DNA of 7,988 nt, from NCBI GenBank assembly GCA_009783495.1, contig WRDJ01000020.1, forward strand, positions 1 through 7,988, given 5' to 3'. The position numbers and the translations under genes are program-made. Of the stretch, positions 6,287-7,988 are shown piece by piece. The notes under the pieces are model-generated. The model saw nothing but the letters and a program-made list of their open reading frames with translations, ran no database searches and was not told where the DNA came from. The DNA is from Clostridiales bacterium. Its GTDB lineage: Bacteria; Bacillota; Dehalobacteriia; UBA4068. The number at the start of each line of letters is the position of its first letter. Position 1 is the stretch's first letter.

Positions 6287-7141
6287 TCAAAGCGTGCGGT
6301 TCTTCTTGAAGCCTTCGCCCAAAACTTCGGCGGCGTTAAAGACGATGACAAAGGCGTTTTTATCCACGCCGTAAACCACCTTTTTCACAAGAGGGATTTG
6401 CGAGACGCTTGCCACCAGCAAAATGGTCTCGCGCGCGGCTTGGCTGTAAACGCCGCGGCTGGGCAGGGCGGTCAGCCCGCGCCCCGTGGCGGCAGGCAGT
6501 GCTTGCTGCAGCTCCGCGTATTTATCGGAGATGATGAGAAGCGCCTTGCTGTTGGCCGGGCCTTCCTGGATGACGTCTATGACCTTGCCGGTGATGAAAA
6601 CGGAGATCATGGCGTATAGGGCCAGTTCTATGTCGAAAACCAGGCCCGCCGCCACGATGACCAGCCCATCTGCCAGCCAGACCAGCGTACCTAAAGAAAA
6701 GGGCAGCTTCCCGGCCAGCAGCAGGGCCAGAAGCTCGCTGCCGCCGGTGGTGCCGCGGCTGTTGAAGGTGACGCCAAGCCCGACGCCTGCCAGAATCCCG
6801 CCGAAAACCGCGGCCAGAAGCGGGTCTTGCGTCCAGGGCGAGAAAAAAGGATGCGTGGCCTGCAGGTCTATGAAAACGGAAAGCAGGAGCATCCCCCAGA
6901 GGGAGCGCCAAAGATAGCCCGTCCCCAAGGAACGGCGCGCGGCGGCGAAAAGCGGCGCGTTAAGCGCCAAAACTGTGAGGCCCACCGGCAACCCCCACAA
7001 ATGGTGGATCACCGTGGCCAAACCGCCGGCCCCGCCGGCCGCGATTTTGTTGGGAATCAGGAATAAATTGAAGCTCAGGGCCACGATGAAGGAGCCCGCC
7101 GCCACGCCGGAAAGTTCTTTCAGATTGGTTTTGATTTTCAT
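6287..7141 (-). CDS. YitT-family (DUF161/DUF2179) membrane protein
   Basis: A 284-residue integral membrane protein, the normal length for this family. The N-terminal two thirds hold about five or six hydrophobic helices (roughly residues 13-31, 52-68, 79-93, 107-126, 150-168 and 172-187). Family motifs include LIPNKIAAGGAGGLA (28-42) and FNSRGTTGGSELLA (126-139). The C-terminal cytoplasmic DUF2179 domain (about 218-275) contains GRGLTALPSRGVYS, ETILLVAS and KNAFVIVFNAAEVLGEGF. The family is common in Firmicutes; the substrate or role is not established. ATG 7141 is chosen because the family begins there. The frame stays open to a TTG at 7231, but that would run back into the preceding gene's terminator. 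Oddly, the bases before ATG 7141 (GATATTAGTATT) show no Shine-Dalgarno, in contrast to the other genes here. Confidence 0.93.
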   Translation of the reverse strand: MKIKTNLKELSGVAAGSFIVALSFNLFLIPNKIAAGGAGGLATVIHHLWGLPVGLTVLALNAPLFAAARRSLGTGYLWRSLWGMLLLSVFIDLQATHPFFSPWTQDPLLAAVFGGILAGVGLGVTFNSRGTTGGSELLALLLAGKLPFSLGTLVWLADGLVIVAAGLVFDIELALYAMISVFITGKVIDVIQEGPANSKALLIISDKYAELQQALPAATGRGLTALPSRGVYSQAARETILLVASVSQIPLVKKVVYGVDKNAFVIVFNAAEVLGEGFKKNRTL

Positions 7142-7233
7142 AATACTAATATCGCGCAAAAGAGAGAAATTATTCCGACACAAAACAGAGAACAGAGGTC
7201 CGGGTGTGCAGCAAACGGCCTGCCGCCGCAAAA

Positions 7234-7263
7234 GAGAAGGCCCCGCCGAATGGGCGGGGCTTT
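7234..7263 (-). terminator. Intrinsic terminator after the 57-residue gene
   Basis: GCCCCGCC (7240-7247) pairs perfectly with GGCGGGGC (7253-7260) over a 5-base loop. Flanking A-T pairs extend the stem. On the minus strand it is followed by CTTCTCTTTT. It lies directly after the stop codon of the small minus-strand gene. Confidence 0.82.
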
Positions 7264-7269
7264 GGCACC

Positions 7270-7443
7270 CTATGTCCGGTCTGCGCCGCCGTGTTCAGCA
7301 GCGGGTTTTTGCAAAATCCTGACCTCCGGTTCTTTTGCCGATATGAACAATTCCTCTGCCGCGCGTTGCGCCGCTTGCAGCAATTCTATAGCGTCCGTCA
7401 CGGCGTGAAACAAGGTCGCATACATTTTTTGATAGTCGGCCAA
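7270..7443 (-). CDS. Small 57-residue protein, unknown function (TTG start)
   Basis: A short gene with a TTG start, reading MADYQKMYATLFHAVTDAIELLQAAQRAAEELFI and then an acidic/polar tail ending HGGADRT. Residues about 3-35 should form one or two amphipathic helices with no membrane segment or signal peptide. Three things support it as real: a strong ribosome site GAGGAGGG 6 bases before TTG 7443; a perfect consensus promoter upstream (7500-7528); and an intrinsic terminator just after the stop. The YQKMYxxLFxAxTDAIExLxxAQxxAEE pattern resembles short hypothetical proteins I recall from Clostridia, but no function is known to me. It is transcribed divergently from the XRE regulator, which makes regulation by that protein likely. 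Confidence 0.82.
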   Translation of the reverse strand: MADYQKMYATLFHAVTDAIELLQAAQRAAEELFISAKEPEVRILQKPAAEHGGADRT

Positions 7444-7499
7444 ATTTATCCCTCCTCGCTTTCACACAAGAATAACCCATACAATTCCCTATCAAAGCA

Positions 7500-7528
7500 A
7501 TTATAACCCCACCTAATCCCCGTGTCAA
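7500..7528 (-). promoter_or_regulatory. Perfect consensus housekeeping promoter for the 57-residue gene
   Basis: On the minus strand, TTGACA (7528-7523) and TATAAT (7505-7500) are separated by exactly 17 bp: the ideal sigma-A/sigma-70 promoter. Transcription would start near 7493, leaving a leader of about 50 bases before TTG 7443. Such a strong promoter usually needs a repressor, and the divergent XRE gene is the obvious candidate (inference). Confidence 0.9.
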
Positions 7529-7573
7529 CATAGAAAACCCTTGTGAATCTCCGCCAATAATGCCGGCGTGACT

Positions 7574-7579
7574 TATAAT
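7574..7579 (+). promoter_or_regulatory. Candidate -10 box for the XRE regulator
   Basis: TATAAT lies 23 bases before the preferred ATG at 7603. There is no good -35 at the normal distance (CCGCCA at 7551-7556), so the promoter would be weak or need an activator. Confidence 0.5.
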
Positions 7580-7602
7580 GGTGCACAGGGGTGGTGAACT
7601 GC

Positions 7603-7911
7603 ATGGACTTGGAATTTATGGGCGACCGGATTGCGAAGTTGAGGATCGCAAAGGATGTTTCGGCGCGGGAGATGAGCCTGTCGATAGGGCAGTGCGCCGC
7701 TTATATCAACAACATTGAAAACAAAAACAATATGCCGTCCATGCAGGGTCTGTATTATATCTGCGATTATTTCAAATTAACGCCGAAAGAATTTTTTGAC
7801 GAGGGTACGGCATATCCGACGCTGATTTTGGAGTTGGTTTCCGAGTGCGAAAAGCTGGACGAAAAATCGCTGCAAAAACTGCTGGAATTTATTAAAACGC
7901 TAAGGCAGTGA
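7603..7911 (+). CDS. XRE-family (Cro/C1-type helix-turn-helix) transcriptional regulator
   Basis: A 102-residue DNA-binding protein. Residues about 6-63 are a Cro/C1-type HTH: MGDRIAKLRIAKDVSAREMS, then LSIGQCAAYINNIENKNNMPSMQGLYYICDYFKLTPKEFFD. The second and third helices and the conserved NxIE turn are clear. A C-terminal helical tail (about 70-102), LILELVSECEKLDEKSLQKLLEFIKTL, probably dimerises. This single-domain form is frequent in Clostridia. ATG 7603 is preferred, with a GGTGGTG ribosome-site-like stretch (7590-7596) 6 bases upstream. GTG codons at 7591 and 7594 fall within that stretch, and ATG 7618 is a shorter alternative. By position it probably represses the divergent 57-residue gene, and perhaps itself. 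Confidence 0.9.
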   Translation: MDLEFMGDRIAKLRIAKDVSAREMSLSIGQCAAYINNIENKNNMPSMQGLYYICDYFKLTPKEFFDEGTAYPTLILELVSECEKLDEKSLQKLLEFIKTLRQ

Positions 7912-7955
7912 TCTTCTTTGCAAGGGAGTGGATAAATGCGTTCCTAACAACCTCC

Positions 7956-7988
7956 GTCGTCATTCCGGCCTCCGGGCCGGAATCTCCA
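7956..7988. repeat. REP-like inverted repeat, cut by the window end
   Basis: The last bases read GTCGTCATTCCGGCC, then TCCG, then GGCCGGAATCTCCA. ATTCCGGCC (7962-7970) and GGCCGGAAT (7975-7983) form a perfect 9-bp stem with a 4-base loop. The GTCATTCC..GGAATC layout resembles dispersed extragenic palindromic repeats known from several bacterial groups. There is no U-tract, so it is less likely to be a terminator for the XRE gene. Its full length lies outside the window. Confidence 0.55.

Noticed and set aside
6155..6917. Plus-strand frames opposite the YitT gene
   Set aside because: Antisense shadows of a complete, motif-bearing YitT protein; no ribosome sites.
7295..7531. Minus-strand frame of 78 codons overlapping the small gene
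   Set aside because: It begins within the promoter region, lacks a ribosome site and runs in a different frame from the 57-residue gene, which has matched promoter, ribosome site and terminator.
7936..7947. Mini-ORF ATGCGTTCCTAA after a GGGAG
   Set aside because: It encodes only three residues. The ribosome-site resemblance is probably chance or a relic of a displaced gene.

Overview
The window reads as chromosomal DNA from a low-complexity-free, fairly GC-rich Firmicute, most likely class Clostridia and perhaps an Oscillospirales-type lineage. The reasons are the ArgS sequence around its HMGN motif, a free-standing MreB, a YitT (DUF161/DUF2179) membrane protein, an ECF sigma/zinc anti-sigma pair, a clostridial-style XRE regulator beside a tiny YQKMY-type protein, and strong GGAGG ribosome binding sites. 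The taxon is inferred from family resemblance only.

Layout. The plus strand carries the 3' part of argS (1-1284), a MerR-family regulator with a GyrI-like effector domain (1383-2213) and a small lipoprotein (2373-2828). A bidirectional terminator (2858-2888) separates these from a minus-strand block. Read in the direction of transcription, that block is: a 57-residue protein with a TTG start (7443-7270) and its terminator; a YitT-family membrane protein (7141-6287); an ECF sigma factor (6117-5470) closely coupled to a membrane-bound zinc anti-sigma factor (5464-4151); a compound terminator; and mreB (3947-2907). At the right end a plus-strand XRE regulator (7603-7911) diverges from the 57-residue gene. 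The window closes in what looks like the first part of a dispersed GTCATTCC-type repeat.

How the parts work together. The MerR gene has a 19-bp-spacer promoter with a dyad, so it probably regulates itself. The sigma/anti-sigma pair is a transmembrane signalling switch: the cytoplasmic zinc-binding domain should hold the sigma factor, and the outer part has five tandem Cys-rich repeats (CxxCx4CxC) followed by a probable beta-propeller. The XRE gene and the 57-residue gene share a 159-bp divergent intergenic region. It contains a perfect consensus TTGACA-17-TATAAT promoter for the small gene, which suggests a repressor-controlled target.

The most interesting items are the Cys-repeat array in the anti-sigma factor and the XRE/small-protein module. 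No CRISPR array, tRNA, rRNA, transposase or clear defence system is visible.
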